From CAVYGN01 sp964413265 (lineage in GTDB: Bacteria > Spirochaetota > Brevinematia > Brevinematales > JAOACQ01), in NCBI GenBank assembly GCA_964413265.1, contig CAYPRX010000002.1:75899-139898 (forward strand): 64,000 nucleotides of DNA. Direction: 5' to 3'. Position numbers and translations under genes: made by a program. This document shows, one piece after another, positions 43,385 through 53,335 of the stretch. The stretch's first letter is position 1. Each line of letters opens with the position of its first letter. The notes beneath the pieces were generated by a model. It ran no database searches and had not been told where the DNA came from. It saw only the letters and a list, made by a program, of their open reading frames with translations.

Positions 43385-46171
43385 ATGGATTACAGCCGGA
43401 CCGTTAATCTGCCGGTAACCGATTTTTCTATGAAAGCCGGGCTCGCTCAGAAAGAACCTGAGTTAATAAAACAATGGCAGAAGATCGGTATTTATGAAAA
43501 ACAGCTTGAAATAAGGAAGGGGGCTGCTGATTTTATCCTGCATGACGGTCCTCCTTACGCTAACGGTGAAATCCATGTAGGGACGGCACTTAACAAGATC
43601 CTGAAGGATATGATAAACAAATACAAATTTCTCAGGGGTTTCAGAACCCAGTATGTGCCAGGATGGGACTGCCATGGCCTTCCCATAGAACAGAAAGTCG
43701 TCGAAAAGCTCGGTGAAAAAGCCCCTGCATTACCGCCGCATGTTTTACGCTCTGAATGTAGGAAATATGCGGCAAAATTTGTAAAACTTCAGATGGAAAG
43801 CTTTGTAAGGCTCGGGATTTTCGGAGACTGGGACAACCCTTATCTTACTATGTCAGAAGAATATGAGGCTGCTATCATTGAGGCATTTGGCAGACTGGTG
43901 GAAAAAAATTTCATATACAGGGGAATGAGACCTGTTCACTGGTGCATAAAAGACAGCACTTCTCTGGCTGAAGCTGAAATTGAGTATCATGACCATAAAT
44001 CTCCTTCGGTATACGTTAAATTTCCGGTAATAGGCCATAATATTAAGGGACTCAAAGGGGAAAAATTATCTGTTCTGATATGGACGACAACGCCATGGAC
44101 TCTTCCCGCGAACACTGGTCTCAGCTTCCATCCCGAAGAAAAATATACGGCTGTTAAAATTGAGGGTGAATATCTTGTAATGGCTGAAAAACTGATCGAT
44201 CCTGTACTGCATCTCAGGCACTTGAAAGCTGAGGACAGGATTAATCTTTCTAGAAAAGATATTGAAGGAATGAAGATCAATCATTGCTGGATAGCCAGAG
44301 AGTCAAAAGCCGTCTTCGGTATGCATGTCGCTATGGATACAGGTACGGGGATCGTCCATACTGCGCCCGGACATGGTATGGAAGACTATATAATAGGCCA
44401 GGAAAGCGGTCTGCCAATACTGTCACCTGTCGATGACAGGGGAATTTTTACCGATGAGGTGCCTGAATTCAAAGGCCTGAATGTATTTGATGCGAATGAG
44501 AAGATAATTGAATTATTAAAGTCAAAAAAAGAACTTTACTTCCGGATGGATATTGAACACAGTTATCCTCATTGCTGGAGATGCAAGCAGCCTATTATTT
44601 TCAGATCGAAGCCCCAATGGTTCTTCAGGGTCTCAGACGATATCCTGCAGGAAAAGGCACTGGAATCGCTTTTATCAGTCAAATGGGTGCCGGAATGGGG
44701 GGAACAGAGGATGAGGAATATGATGACGGGGAGGCCTGACTGGTGCCTTTCAAGACAGAGGTATTGGGGAGTCCCGATAACTGCGTTTTATTGTGAAAAA
44801 TGTTCTGAACCTCTGTTGAACGAGAGAACGATAGGTCATATAATCGACATTGTAAGAGAGGAGGGTATTGACGTCTGGTTCAGTAAAACTCCTAGTGAAC
44901 TTCTGCCGAAAGGAACTAAATGTCCGAAATGCGGCTCAACTGAATTCAGAAAAGAGGCCGACATCCTAGATGTCTGGTTTGACTCAGGGGTAAGCCATTT
45001 TGCTGTCCTTGACAAGAGGGAAGGCCTTCATAGTCCCGCCGATGTATATATTGAGGGCAATGATCAGTACAGAGGATGGTTTCAGCATTCGCTCTGGCCA
45101 TCCATTGCTATCAAGGATGAGAGTCCTTTTAAAACCATAATCACGCATGGCTGGACACTCGATGAGGAGGGTCATCCGATGCATAAAAGCCTTGGAAATG
45201 TCATATCTCCGAAACAGGTTTACGATAAATTCGGAGCAGATGTTCTAAGGCTTTGGGTTGTCTCGGAAGATTACAGAGACGATATGCGGATTGGCGAAAA
45301 CCTGATTCAAAAATGTGCGGACAGCTACCGGAAGATCAGGAATACATTCCGTTATCTTCTGGGAAATCTTTCAGATTTTGATCCGGGAAATATTCTTGAT
45401 TATGATAAGTTATTTGATATCGATAAATACGCTCTCGGCCTCCTTTATAAACTTGACAGAAATGTCGTAAATTTCAATGACTGTTATGAATTTTACCGGT
45501 CTTTCAGGGAGATATACAATTTCTGTGCAGTGGATATGAGTTCTTTTTATCTTGATATATTGAAAGACCGTTTATATATATATACGAAAAAATCTGTCGA
45601 GAGGCTTTCAGCACAGACGGCCATGCATCATATTCTAAAAAGTTTAATGACAATGCTTTCAGTTTTCCTGCCATTCACAATGGATGAGGTTTTTCGGTCA
45701 TATTTCACCGGTAATGAGAATGACAGCGTTCATCTGCAGGATTGGAAGGATTGTGATCCGGTCTGGAATAACACCGGCATTCTCAATAAATTCAGCGAAC
45801 TTCTGAAGGTCAGGGATGTTGTACTTAAAGCCGTAGAAATAATAAGGAGCGGTACAGGGGGGGAAGAAAATATAGGCTCAAGCCTCGCAGCCGGGGTTAA
45901 AATAAAACCTTGGAATGATCATTACAGGGAACTGCTAATGGAATATAAGGACAGCCTTCGTTATTTATTTATAGTATCTGAAGCTGAAATCACTGACAAT
46001 ATTGACCAGCCGACAGCCTTTTCGGATGATGTAAGCGTAAGAGCCTTTAAAGCAAAAGGGAAAAAATGTGCAAGGTGCTGGAATTATTCTGAAGAGGTAG
46101 GATCATATGCTGATTATCCCGACCTCTGTGAGAGGTGCCGTCCTATTGTCAGTAACATAAAGGAGGGATAA
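43385..46171 (+). CDS. ileS: Isoleucyl-tRNA synthetase
   Basis: Charges tRNA-Ile with isoleucine and edits valine. 928 residues in the bacterial (type 1) plan: HIGH-region in PPYANGEIHVGTALNKILKD (about residues 57-76), editing domain with TTTPWTLPANTGLS and DTGTGIVHTAPGHG, the KMSKS region replaced by MHKSLGN (about 599-605), the DWCLSRQRYWGVP stretch, and a C-terminal zinc knuckle CARCW...CERC from about 895. The start is the ATG at 43385, 9 nt after GGAGG. The outer-membrane protein gene follows after 1 bp, with its ribosome binding site inside ileS. Confidence 0.96.
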   Translation: MDYSRTVNLPVTDFSMKAGLAQKEPELIKQWQKIGIYEKQLEIRKGAADFILHDGPPYANGEIHVGTALNKILKDMINKYKFLRGFRTQYVPGWDCHGLPIEQKVVEKLGEKAPALPPHVLRSECRKYAAKFVKLQMESFVRLGIFGDWDNPYLTMSEEYEAAIIEAFGRLVEKNFIYRGMRPVHWCIKDSTSLAEAEIEYHDHKSPSVYVKFPVIGHNIKGLKGEKLSVLIWTTTPWTLPANTGLSFHPEEKYTAVKIEGEYLVMAEKLIDPVLHLRHLKAEDRINLSRKDIEGMKINHCWIARESKAVFGMHVAMDTGTGIVHTAPGHGMEDYIIGQESGLPILSPVDDRGIFTDEVPEFKGLNVFDANEKIIELLKSKKELYFRMDIEHSYPHCWRCKQPIIFRSKPQWFFRVSDDILQEKALESLLSVKWVPEWGEQRMRNMMTGRPDWCLSRQRYWGVPITAFYCEKCSEPLLNERTIGHIIDIVREEGIDVWFSKTPSELLPKGTKCPKCGSTEFRKEADILDVWFDSGVSHFAVLDKREGLHSPADVYIEGNDQYRGWFQHSLWPSIAIKDESPFKTIITHGWTLDEEGHPMHKSLGNVISPKQVYDKFGADVLRLWVVSEDYRDDMRIGENLIQKCADSYRKIRNTFRYLLGNLSDFDPGNILDYDKLFDIDKYALGLLYKLDRNVVNFNDCYEFYRSFREIYNFCAVDMSSFYLDILKDRLYIYTKKSVERLSAQTAMHHILKSLMTMLSVFLPFTMDEVFRSYFTGNENDSVHLQDWKDCDPVWNNTGILNKFSELLKVRDVVLKAVEIIRSGTGGEENIGSSLAAGVKIKPWNDHYRELLMEYKDSLRYLFIVSEAEITDNIDQPTAFSDDVSVRAFKAKGKKCARCWNYSEEVGSYADYPDLCERCRPIVSNIKEG

Positions 46172-46172
46172 A

Positions 46173-46814
46173 TTGAAAAAAATCTTATTTATATCCTTAT
46201 TGTTGATTGCTGTCGTGTCAATTTCATTTGCTGATGATGAGAACAATCCCTCGAAAGGATATCTTGAAGCGCAGATCGGATTGATGAATCCCTGGGACAC
46301 AGGTCTGGGGTTTGATGGTGGAATAGTTGCCGGACTCAGGTTAGATCAGGTTGTTTCGCTTAACGCAGACATTGGATATTACAGAGCCAGTTTCGTAACA
46401 ACCGTAAACCAGACAAATACTTCGGGAGCAATCATAGCAACTGGGCTTGCCAGCCAGACAACTGCTAACCTCTATCTTCTCTTCGTCAATGTGAGGATCG
46501 ATATCCCGTATGTCATAGCTGATATTATTCAGCCGTATGCCCAGCTTGGGGTAGGTTATGATTTGATGTATAATACATATCAAACAACTTCCGGAAGCCA
46601 GACTGATCTTTTTGCAGGCGATTTTCTTGCCTTCCGGATCGAAATCGGGGCTCAGCTCACGCTTGGCGAAAAGACATACCTTTTTCTGAATCTGGGATAT
46701 ATGTTTTCAACGGTGGAGAAATCCTCTAACCCATCCGATACTCTTGAAATCGGTGAATTGATCGATGCCAGCGGGTTTTCTGTCCTTTGCGGTGTTGGTT
46801 TCAAACTACAATGA
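46173..46814 (+). CDS. Outer-membrane beta-barrel protein
   Basis: A 213-residue protein with a signal peptide (residues 1-20, ending SFA) followed by alternating beta-strand segments typical of a small eight-stranded barrel: GYLEAQIGLMNPW, GGIVAGLRLDQVVSLNADIGYY, ANLYLLFVNVRIDIPY, FLAFRIEIGAQLTLGEKTYLFLNLGYMF, and a closing strand ending GVGFKLQ. The start is TTG, placed after AGGAGG. Function unknown. It sits between ileS and a Gfo/Idh/MocA gene and may be co-transcribed. Confidence 0.75.
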   Translation: MKKILFISLLLIAVVSISFADDENNPSKGYLEAQIGLMNPWDTGLGFDGGIVAGLRLDQVVSLNADIGYYRASFVTTVNQTNTSGAIIATGLASQTTANLYLLFVNVRIDIPYVIADIIQPYAQLGVGYDLMYNTYQTTSGSQTDLFAGDFLAFRIEIGAQLTLGEKTYLFLNLGYMFSTVEKSSNPSDTLEIGELIDASGFSVLCGVGFKLQ

Positions 46815-46823
46815 GTTACAATA

Positions 46824-47858
46824 ATGATAAAAAAATACAGGGCTGGAATAATAGGCCTGGGGAGGATTGGATTTACACTTGGCTTCGATAAAAAGAGGGA
46901 ACAGCCGTCTTCACACTCAAGAGCTCTCAGCGAGAGCAGGAGAATTATTGTGGATGGCGGCTTTGATATTGATCCCCTAAAGAGCCGGGCATGGGGAAAA
47001 CATTTCAAAAGGGCTAAAGTTTATTCAACTGCTGAGGAAATGCTTGCCGATGGTGTGTGGGATATAATAGTTATCGCTGTCCCGGAAGAACATCATCTTC
47101 AGGTATTCAGGAAAGTTGTGGGAACCAGACCGGGACTTATAGTGCTTGAGAAACCTGTAGCTCCAACAATAAAAGAGGCATTATATATAAAACAGGAGTC
47201 CCAGCAGTACGAAGTGCCAGTCCTTGTTAATCATGAAAGGAGATTCTCCAGAGACTACCTCCTGATGAAGAGGATTTTATCGGGAATGGTACTTGGAAAG
47301 CCTTTAATTATAAATTCCTCTCTTTTCACGTCTTCCCCAGCCTGGATGGGCGGAGATGAAATGAAGGGTAAAGGAGCACTTGTAAGCGATGGTACGCATC
47401 TTTTTGATACTGTTAGTTTTTTGCTTGGTGAAAGACCGTTCATGAGGCATGCTGAGGCTTACGGACTTGATAAGAATGGAAATATCGCCGGTCTTTCATG
47501 CCTTGGAAGCACCATGGGAATTGATACGGTTTTTAATATTGGTTATGGGGCAGAACATTTTACATTCGAAATAGATCTGATATGCAAAAAGGGCAGGGCA
47601 AGGATTGGAAACGGTTTGTTCGAGATTTCGGTTTCTAAATCCAGCCCCTTCTATGAAGGTTTCTTTTCTCTTATAAGGGAAACTCGTTATAAGCCGTTCA
47701 GGAGAACTGGCTGCTTTTCAGCGATGACAGCCAATTGTATAGAATTTCTGGACGGGACAGCACCTCTTCATTCTACTCTAGATGACGGGATTGGCGCTCT
47801 CTTGAGTATTGAAGAAATAAAGGAAATATTGAGGGGGCAAGGGATAAAGCTCAATTGA
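46824..47858 (+). CDS. Gfo/Idh/MocA family oxidoreductase (second copy)
   Basis: NAD(P)-binding Rossmann fold with GLGRIG (residues 11-16), then VIAVPEEHH, and EKPVAP, the family's EKP motif. The C-terminal domain has NHERRFSRDY and SDGTHLFDTVSFLLGE, where the conserved His of the catalytic region sits. Length (344) is typical. The substrate is unknown; it differs clearly from the copy at 4434. It begins 9 bp after the beta-barrel gene. Confidence 0.9.
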   Translation: MIKKYRAGIIGLGRIGFTLGFDKKREQPSSHSRALSESRRIIVDGGFDIDPLKSRAWGKHFKRAKVYSTAEEMLADGVWDIIVIAVPEEHHLQVFRKVVGTRPGLIVLEKPVAPTIKEALYIKQESQQYEVPVLVNHERRFSRDYLLMKRILSGMVLGKPLIINSSLFTSSPAWMGGDEMKGKGALVSDGTHLFDTVSFLLGERPFMRHAEAYGLDKNGNIAGLSCLGSTMGIDTVFNIGYGAEHFTFEIDLICKKGRARIGNGLFEISVSKSSPFYEGFFSLIRETRYKPFRRTGCFSAMTANCIEFLDGTAPLHSTLDDGIGALLSIEEIKEILRGQGIKLN

Positions 47859-47949
47859 TAATATTTCAGTTCTAATTTTAAGATTCCGAATTAATAAATA
47901 GTTCACGGTTGACTTTATTCTGCCTGATAAACAGCAATGAAGGATTAAA

Positions 47950-48990
47950 ATGCCTGTTGAAAGAAGGTATACAGAAGGTTCAATAATCTATTTCGACCAT
48001 GAAAGAGGCGACAGCATATATATTCTCAAGAGTGGAAGGGTTGATTTAAGCTTTATACAGCCTGAAAGCGGTGAAAAGATCACGAAAACCCTGAACCAGG
48101 GAGAATTTTTCGGGTTAAAATCCGCAATAATCAACCATACCCGTGACGAAATAGCAGAGGCTGTGAGCGAATCCCTGACTATAGAATTTAAAATCGCCGA
48201 TTTTGAGTCCTATGTTTCAAAAAATGTTGAGCTTATGAAGCGTTTGCTGAGAGTATTGTCCAATCAGCTCAGAAATCTTGGAATAAAAGTCAACAATTAC
48301 TTGGGTAATAACGTGCTTTATCCGCCGAACATCGGACTTTTCAAGATAGGCGAATATTATATCAATAATAAACTCTACAGGCAGGCTCTCCAGGTATATC
48401 AAAGATACATTGAGCAATACCCTCAAACAAATATCGTGACTGAAGCGAAATACAGGATTGAACTTTGCGAAGAGGCTATGAAATCAGGCTTTATTAAAGA
48501 ATTTAAACCAATTGACCAGATCATTGGAGAGGATATTTCAGGCAACATAACAGCTGTAGCCGATGTTAAAGAGAGCATGGAAAATGTCCATTCCAAACTT
48601 GGAATACGGGAGGTAATGGATAAGTACTATAAAGCTCAGGCGTTCTTCAGAGGAGAAGATTACGGAAATACTGAAAAACTGTTAAGAGAGCTTTTTTCAC
48701 TGGATTCCCAGATAGTGAATCCGGATATGATAAACGATGCAAAGATCATGTATTTTACGTCTCTTTTTAAGCTGAATAAATTAAATGAATGCAGCCAGGA
48801 AATAACTGATTATTTGAAGACTATAAAAGACCAGGTTATGATCAAGAAAACATTGTTTATACTTGCTGATATTTATCAGCATCTTAACAACAGGGAAGGA
48901 GAGTTGTCGATACTTCAAAAGATTGTTATGATGAGCCCGGTAGATGAATTATCGAAAAAGGCGAGGGCTAGAATCGAATCTTTGGAATAG
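47950..48990 (+). CDS. Cyclic-nucleotide-binding domain protein with TPR-like helices
   Basis: 346 residues. Residues 1-110 form a cyclic-nucleotide-binding fold (GSIIYFDHERGDSIYILKSGRVDLSFIQ, GEFFGLKSAI), and the rest is helical with TPR-like units (IGEYYINNKLYRQALQVYQRYIEQYPQ). No helix-turn-helix is present, so it is not a transcription factor. The phosphate-binding cassette is degenerate (the usual RxAT Arg is not seen), so cNMP binding is uncertain. It is followed 9 bp later by a Crp-like gene; the pair probably works together. Confidence 0.8.
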   Translation: MPVERRYTEGSIIYFDHERGDSIYILKSGRVDLSFIQPESGEKITKTLNQGEFFGLKSAIINHTRDEIAEAVSESLTIEFKIADFESYVSKNVELMKRLLRVLSNQLRNLGIKVNNYLGNNVLYPPNIGLFKIGEYYINNKLYRQALQVYQRYIEQYPQTNIVTEAKYRIELCEEAMKSGFIKEFKPIDQIIGEDISGNITAVADVKESMENVHSKLGIREVMDKYYKAQAFFRGEDYGNTEKLLRELFSLDSQIVNPDMINDAKIMYFTSLFKLNKLNECSQEITDYLKTIKDQVMIKKTLFILADIYQHLNNREGELSILQKIVMMSPVDELSKKARARIESLE

Positions 48991-48999
48991 GGTAAAGTG

Positions 49000-49659
49000 A
49001 TGGGTGAAGAAGTACTGGATAAATATGAAAAATCTTATGAACCCGGCGATATAATATTCTGCGAGTATGAAAAGGGCGATGAGTTTTATATAATCAAGGA
49101 AGGCAAAATCCGTATTACAAAGATACAGGATAACAAGGAAAAGACACTGGATGTGATGGAGCCTCCTGCGATATTTGGAGAGATGGCCATTATTGAAGAT
49201 GCTCCAAGAAATGCGACAGCAATAGCAGAGACCCATGTAAAACTTGTTGTACTTAAAAGACATAATTTCAACGAGCTCCTTATTTCGAACCCGATATGGT
49301 CGCTTTCTCTGATAAAAATACTATCTAAACGTATTTTCGATGCACAGCGAAGACTGGAGATCCTTTCACTCAGGGAAAATGAATCGAAAGTGCTCGACAC
49401 CCTGCTTATGCTGGTCGAAATGAAGGGAATCATCCCGGCGACATACCAGGACAACAAACCCATAGAGCTGGATAATGTCAAGGCTGAGGATATAGCTCAC
49501 TGGTGTGGCCTGGACTCAATTGAATGTGAAAAGTACCTCGTTCGTTATTCAAACATGGGAAGGATAGAAAGATACGCCAACAAGATAATTATAAAAAGCC
49601 TTGCCGATATCTACAGGCTTGTCAAGAACAAGAGAAGGCTTCAGGACAGTGACTTATAA
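49000..49659 (+). CDS. Crp/Fnr-like cyclic-nucleotide-binding protein
   Basis: A cNMP-binding fold (about residues 1-120) with GDEFYIIKEGKIRITK, and the phosphate-binding cassette GEMAIIEDAPRNATAIA, which keeps the Arg-Asn-Ala-Thr form expected to bind a cyclic nucleotide. A long helix and a C-terminal region (about 150-215) resembling a winged helix (AEDIAHWCGLDSIECEKYLVRY) follow; the DNA-recognition helix is not typical. The start could be ATG at 49000 or GTG one codon earlier. The stop lies next to that of the convergent xerD. Confidence 0.85.
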   Translation: MGEEVLDKYEKSYEPGDIIFCEYEKGDEFYIIKEGKIRITKIQDNKEKTLDVMEPPAIFGEMAIIEDAPRNATAIAETHVKLVVLKRHNFNELLISNPIWSLSLIKILSKRIFDAQRRLEILSLRENESKVLDTLLMLVEMKGIIPATYQDNKPIELDNVKAEDIAHWCGLDSIECEKYLVRYSNMGRIERYANKIIIKSLADIYRLVKNKRRLQDSDL

Positions 49660-49660
49660 A

Positions 49661-50548
49661 TTAAGAATCCCTCTCAAGAGGATGATATTTCTTATGGGTT
49701 TCTTTCAGTAAATCAGTTGAAACATGGGTGTATATCTGCGTTGTTGTAATGTCGCTGTGACCAAGCATTTCCTGCACACTCCTGAGATCGGCCCCATTTG
49801 CCAGCATATGGGTTGCGAAACTGTGCCTTAGAGAATGCGGGGTTATCTCCTTAACAATCCCTGCTTTTATAGCTCTTTGTTTAACATAAGTCCAGACAGA
49901 TATGCGCGTCAGTTTTTTACCGAGCCTTGAAATGAATAACTGATCGGGAAGTGTCATTTTCCGGGAGATTTCCATCCTGAATAGTAAATATTTTTTAATT
50001 GAGAGAACTGCGACCTTACCTATAGGGATAAGTCTTTCCTTTCCGCCTTTGCCTAAAACCCTGATAATCCTTTTTTCTAAAAAGATATCGGATAACCTCA
50101 GGGAACAAAGTTCACTGACTCTGATCCCGCTTGAATACAGGAGTTCTACGATACAGGAATCCCTTACTGATTTCGGATCCTCTCCACCCTGGCTGATCAT
50201 TCTTTCTACCTCATCCAGAGAGAGATAATGAGGGAGCTTCTTAGGATACTGAGGAGAATCAATATTTTCAAGCGGATTTTCATCCGTCCTTCCGGTTTTA
50301 AGAAGAAAGACAAAGAACGATTTCAAGCTGCTTATCTTCCTGGCTATGCTGCGGTTGGATAAACCCTTTTCGTTGAGACTTATAATGTAATCAAGAACAT
50401 TGTCCTCCGTGATCTTTACAGGAAAGGATCCTTCTTTCATGAAAAATGAAAAATCCATGACATCTTTGATGTAGGCTTCTATTGTATTCCTGGAAAGTCT
50501 TTTTTCATATGTCAGATAGATTTGAAAATCTTCAACCGTATCTGTCAT
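49661..50548 (-). CDS. xerD: Tyrosine recombinase XerC/XerD family
   Basis: Resolves chromosome dimers at dif with FtsK. The 295 residues include a SAM-like N-terminal DNA-binding domain and the catalytic domain with Arg143 (GIRVSELCSLRLSD), Lys167 (GKGGKERLIP), His238 and Arg241 (HSLRHSFATH), His264 (LGHSDITTTQ) and Tyr273 (IYTH). The tail after the tyrosine (VSTDLLKETHKKYHP) resembles E. coli XerD more than XerC. The ATG overlaps the uvrB stop by 4 bp. No attachment site or element flanks it, so it is a housekeeping copy. Confidence 0.85.
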   Translation of the reverse strand: MTDTVEDFQIYLTYEKRLSRNTIEAYIKDVMDFSFFMKEGSFPVKITEDNVLDYIISLNEKGLSNRSIARKISSLKSFFVFLLKTGRTDENPLENIDSPQYPKKLPHYLSLDEVERMISQGGEDPKSVRDSCIVELLYSSGIRVSELCSLRLSDIFLEKRIIRVLGKGGKERLIPIGKVAVLSIKKYLLFRMEISRKMTLPDQLFISRLGKKLTRISVWTYVKQRAIKAGIVKEITPHSLRHSFATHMLANGADLRSVQEMLGHSDITTTQIYTHVSTDLLKETHKKYHPLERDS

Positions 50549-52533
50549 ATTTCACCGCTAAGTATTTTTTTCCTGCCTTCCAATTTAATGATTTCATCTC
50601 GGATTTTGGCAGCTTTCTCGAATTCCAGATTTTCAGAATACTGATACATAAGTTTTTCAAATTCCTTCAACAGTACTCCTTTTTCAACGAATTTTTTCCT
50701 GTATTCGGATATTTTATCGACCTTGTCTATTTCTTCCTCCATCTTCCGTTCAAGGATATCCGTAATTTTCTTTTCAATTGTCCTGGGTGTTATATTGTTT
50801 TTCCTGTTATATTCAAGCTGTAATTTTCTTCTCCTGTCCGTTTCCCTGACTGCCACCATAATCGAATCAGTCAAGTTATCAGCGTACATAATGACTTTAC
50901 CATGAATATGTCGTGCGCTTCTTCCGATTATCTGTACAAGAGATCTTGCAGACCTTAGAAAACCCATTTTATCCGCGTCTAAAATTATTACAAGAGAGAC
51001 TTCCGGAAGGTCAATACCCTCCCTCAGTAGGTTTATCCCGACAAGAACGTCGTAAGTCCCGAGGCGGAGCTTTTTCAATATTTCTACCCTTTCAATTGTT
51101 TCAATTTCGGAATGGAGGTATGATACTTTTAGTCCGTTTTCGGCCAGATATTCAGAGAGGTCTTCAGCCGATTTCTTTGTAAGGGTAGTAATCAGCGTTC
51201 TTTCTTTGATTTTAATCCGCTCTTTCACCTCGATCATTATATTGTCGATCTGACCTTCTATTTTTCTAACCTCGACCTCAGGGTCAACGAGTCCTGTGGG
51301 TCTTATAATTTGTTCGATTACTGCACTGCTTTTTTTCAACTCGTAATCTGCAGGAGTCGCAGATACATAAAGAACTCTTTTAGCCAGGCTTTCGAATTCC
51401 TCAAAACGCAGTGGACGGTTATCAAGGGCTGAAGGCAGGCGGAATCCGAAATCTACAAGGGTTTGTTTTCTGGAACGATCTCCGTTGAACATTCCGCCTA
51501 TCTGAGGAATGGATTGATGGGACTCGTCAATAATGGTTAAAAAATCTTCAGGGAAATAATCAAGCAGAACAAAGGGTCTTTCTCCGGCTTTTCTGAAAGA
51601 AAGATGGCGGGAATAATTTTCAATCCCGCTGCAGTAACCCATTTCCTGCATCATTTCTATATCGTAACGGGTTCTTGATTCGAGCCTGTAAGCTTCAATA
51701 TTTTTTCCCTGATTTTTAAGTTCCGTGAGCCTTAACGACAATTCTTCCTCAATTGAGGAAATAGCCGCTTTAAGTTTATCCTCAGTGGTTAGAAATAATT
51801 TAGCAGGGTAGATAATTATCCTTTCAAGTTCTTCAATAAATTTGCCTGAAATTAAATTTAGCCTCTTTATGGATTCTACCTCATCACCAAAAAAATCTAT
51901 CCGCACGATCTCACGTGAATAAGCTGTGTGAATATCAATAGTGTCTCCTTTGACCCGAAATGCAGCACGGTTGAGGTCAAAATCACTCCTTTCGTATTGG
52001 ATCCTGATGAGGTGTCTTATGATCTCGTCTCTTCCCGCATTCATCCCCTTTTTCACTAAAAGCATTAATTCCTTGTAATCAACAGGGGCACCAAGGCCAT
52101 ATATACAGGAAACAGAAGCTACAATAATTACATCATGTCTGTCCATGAGAGAAGCAACAGCTGAAACTCTCATCCTGTCAATTTCATCATTGATTTTGGA
52201 ATCCTTTTCAATATATAGATCCCGCTGGGGCACGTATGCTTCAGGCTGGTAATAATCATAGTAAGAGACGAAGTATTCAACGGCATTGTCGGGGAAATAT
52301 TCCCTGAATTCTCTGAAAAGCTGAGCCGCCAGTGTTTTATTATGCGAAAGGATAAGCGTCGGTTTTTGCAGATTCTCAATTACATGAGCCATCGTAAATG
52401 TCTTACCGCTTCCTGTAACGCCAAGAAGGGTCTGGGCATTGGCGCCTTTTATAAAATTATCGCTTATACTTTCTATCGCAAGCGGCTGGTCTCCGGAAGG
52501 TCTATAGTTTGCATGAACCTTAAATCTTGTCAT
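50545..52533 (-). CDS. uvrB: Excinuclease ABC subunit B
   Basis: The damage-verifying helicase of nucleotide excision repair. 662 residues: Walker A GVTGSGKT (38-45), the beta-hairpin with aromatic [15 protein letters not shown] (91-105), [43 protein letters not shown]-type helicase motifs, QIIGRSARH, and the C-terminal UVR motif ([17 protein letters not shown]). The start was set at the ATG at 52533 (GGGGAAAGG before it), not at an upstream start 22 codons earlier. It overlaps xerD by 4 bp. Confidence 0.97.
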   Translation of the reverse strand: [662 protein letters not shown]

Positions 52534-52666
52534 CCTTTCCCCTTTTTTTAAGGATAATATATATTTCTTATTTCTGCAAATAACGAATTGTACTGACATT
52601 TGCTTCAGCTGAAATTAGACAATCGGCATTCGAGATGTTAATATTAGCCAATAGGAGAAGGATATT

Positions 52667-53335
52667 TTGTTAAAATCACAATTAAAAGATCTGGCCGGCA
52701 TCCTTCCTGTACATCCGGGCATAATCGGAAGGGATGAGTATACTAATTCATCAGTCTTGATTCTGATGTTTGAAAAGGATAACGAACTCTCTTTTATCCT
52801 GCAGAAAAGATCCGCCAATGTCAGGCAGGGAGGCGAAATCGGATTCCCTGGCGGAGTATTTGATCCAGGGAGGGATAGAAATACTGAAGATACTGCCCTG
52901 AGGGAAACTATGGAGGAAATGGGGATACCACGAGATAAAATACATTTGATCGGGCAGACTGATTCTCTTATTACCATGTCAGGTATGATCGTGGACGGCT
53001 TCATTGCAGTAGCAGAAATAGAAGATCCTCAAAAATTAGATATAAATCCCGCAGAAGTTGAAAAGGTACTGAGCGTCCCGGTATCTTTTTTCGAGGAAAA
53101 TGATCCGGAAATTTTCAGCGTCAATGCTGTTGTGCAATCATCTGTAATTGACAGCAGCGGCAATGAGAAGATCATTTTCCCCGCTAAAGAACTTGACCTC
53201 CCTGAAAGATATCACAAATCCTGGGGAGGCTCGCTTAGGAAGGTATACCTTTACAGGTACGGCGGAGAGTTGATATGGGGAATGACTGCAAGATTTATTT
53301 TTGATCTGGCAGGAATGATAAAAGAATTAAAATAA
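52667..53335 (+). CDS. Nudix hydrolase, CoA pyrophosphatase type
   Basis: A 222-residue Nudix hydrolase. The Nudix box is seen as GGVFDPGRDRNTEDTALRETMEEMGI (G-x5-E-x7-REUxEExGU), preceded by FILQKRSANVRQGGEIGFPGG, the pattern of the CoA-diphosphatase (NudL/YeaB) group. It probably splits CoA or a related nucleotide. The start is TTG, behind AGAAGGA. The stop lies 18 bp from that of a convergent membrane-protein gene. Confidence 0.88.
   Translation: MLKSQLKDLAGILPVHPGIIGRDEYTNSSVLILMFEKDNELSFILQKRSANVRQGGEIGFPGGVFDPGRDRNTEDTALRETMEEMGIPRDKIHLIGQTDSLITMSGMIVDGFIAVAEIEDPQKLDINPAEVEKVLSVPVSFFEENDPEIFSVNAVVQSSVIDSSGNEKIIFPAKELDLPERYHKSWGGSLRKVYLYRYGGELIWGMTARFIFDLAGMIKELK

Noticed and set aside
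47881..47949. TTGACT upstream of the cNMP/TPR gene as a promoter
   Set aside because: No -10 element at 16-18 bp spacing.
49661..50548. Tyrosine recombinase as a sign of an integrated element
   Set aside because: It is XerD-like, overlaps uvrB, and no attachment repeats or phage genes flank it, so it is a housekeeping gene.
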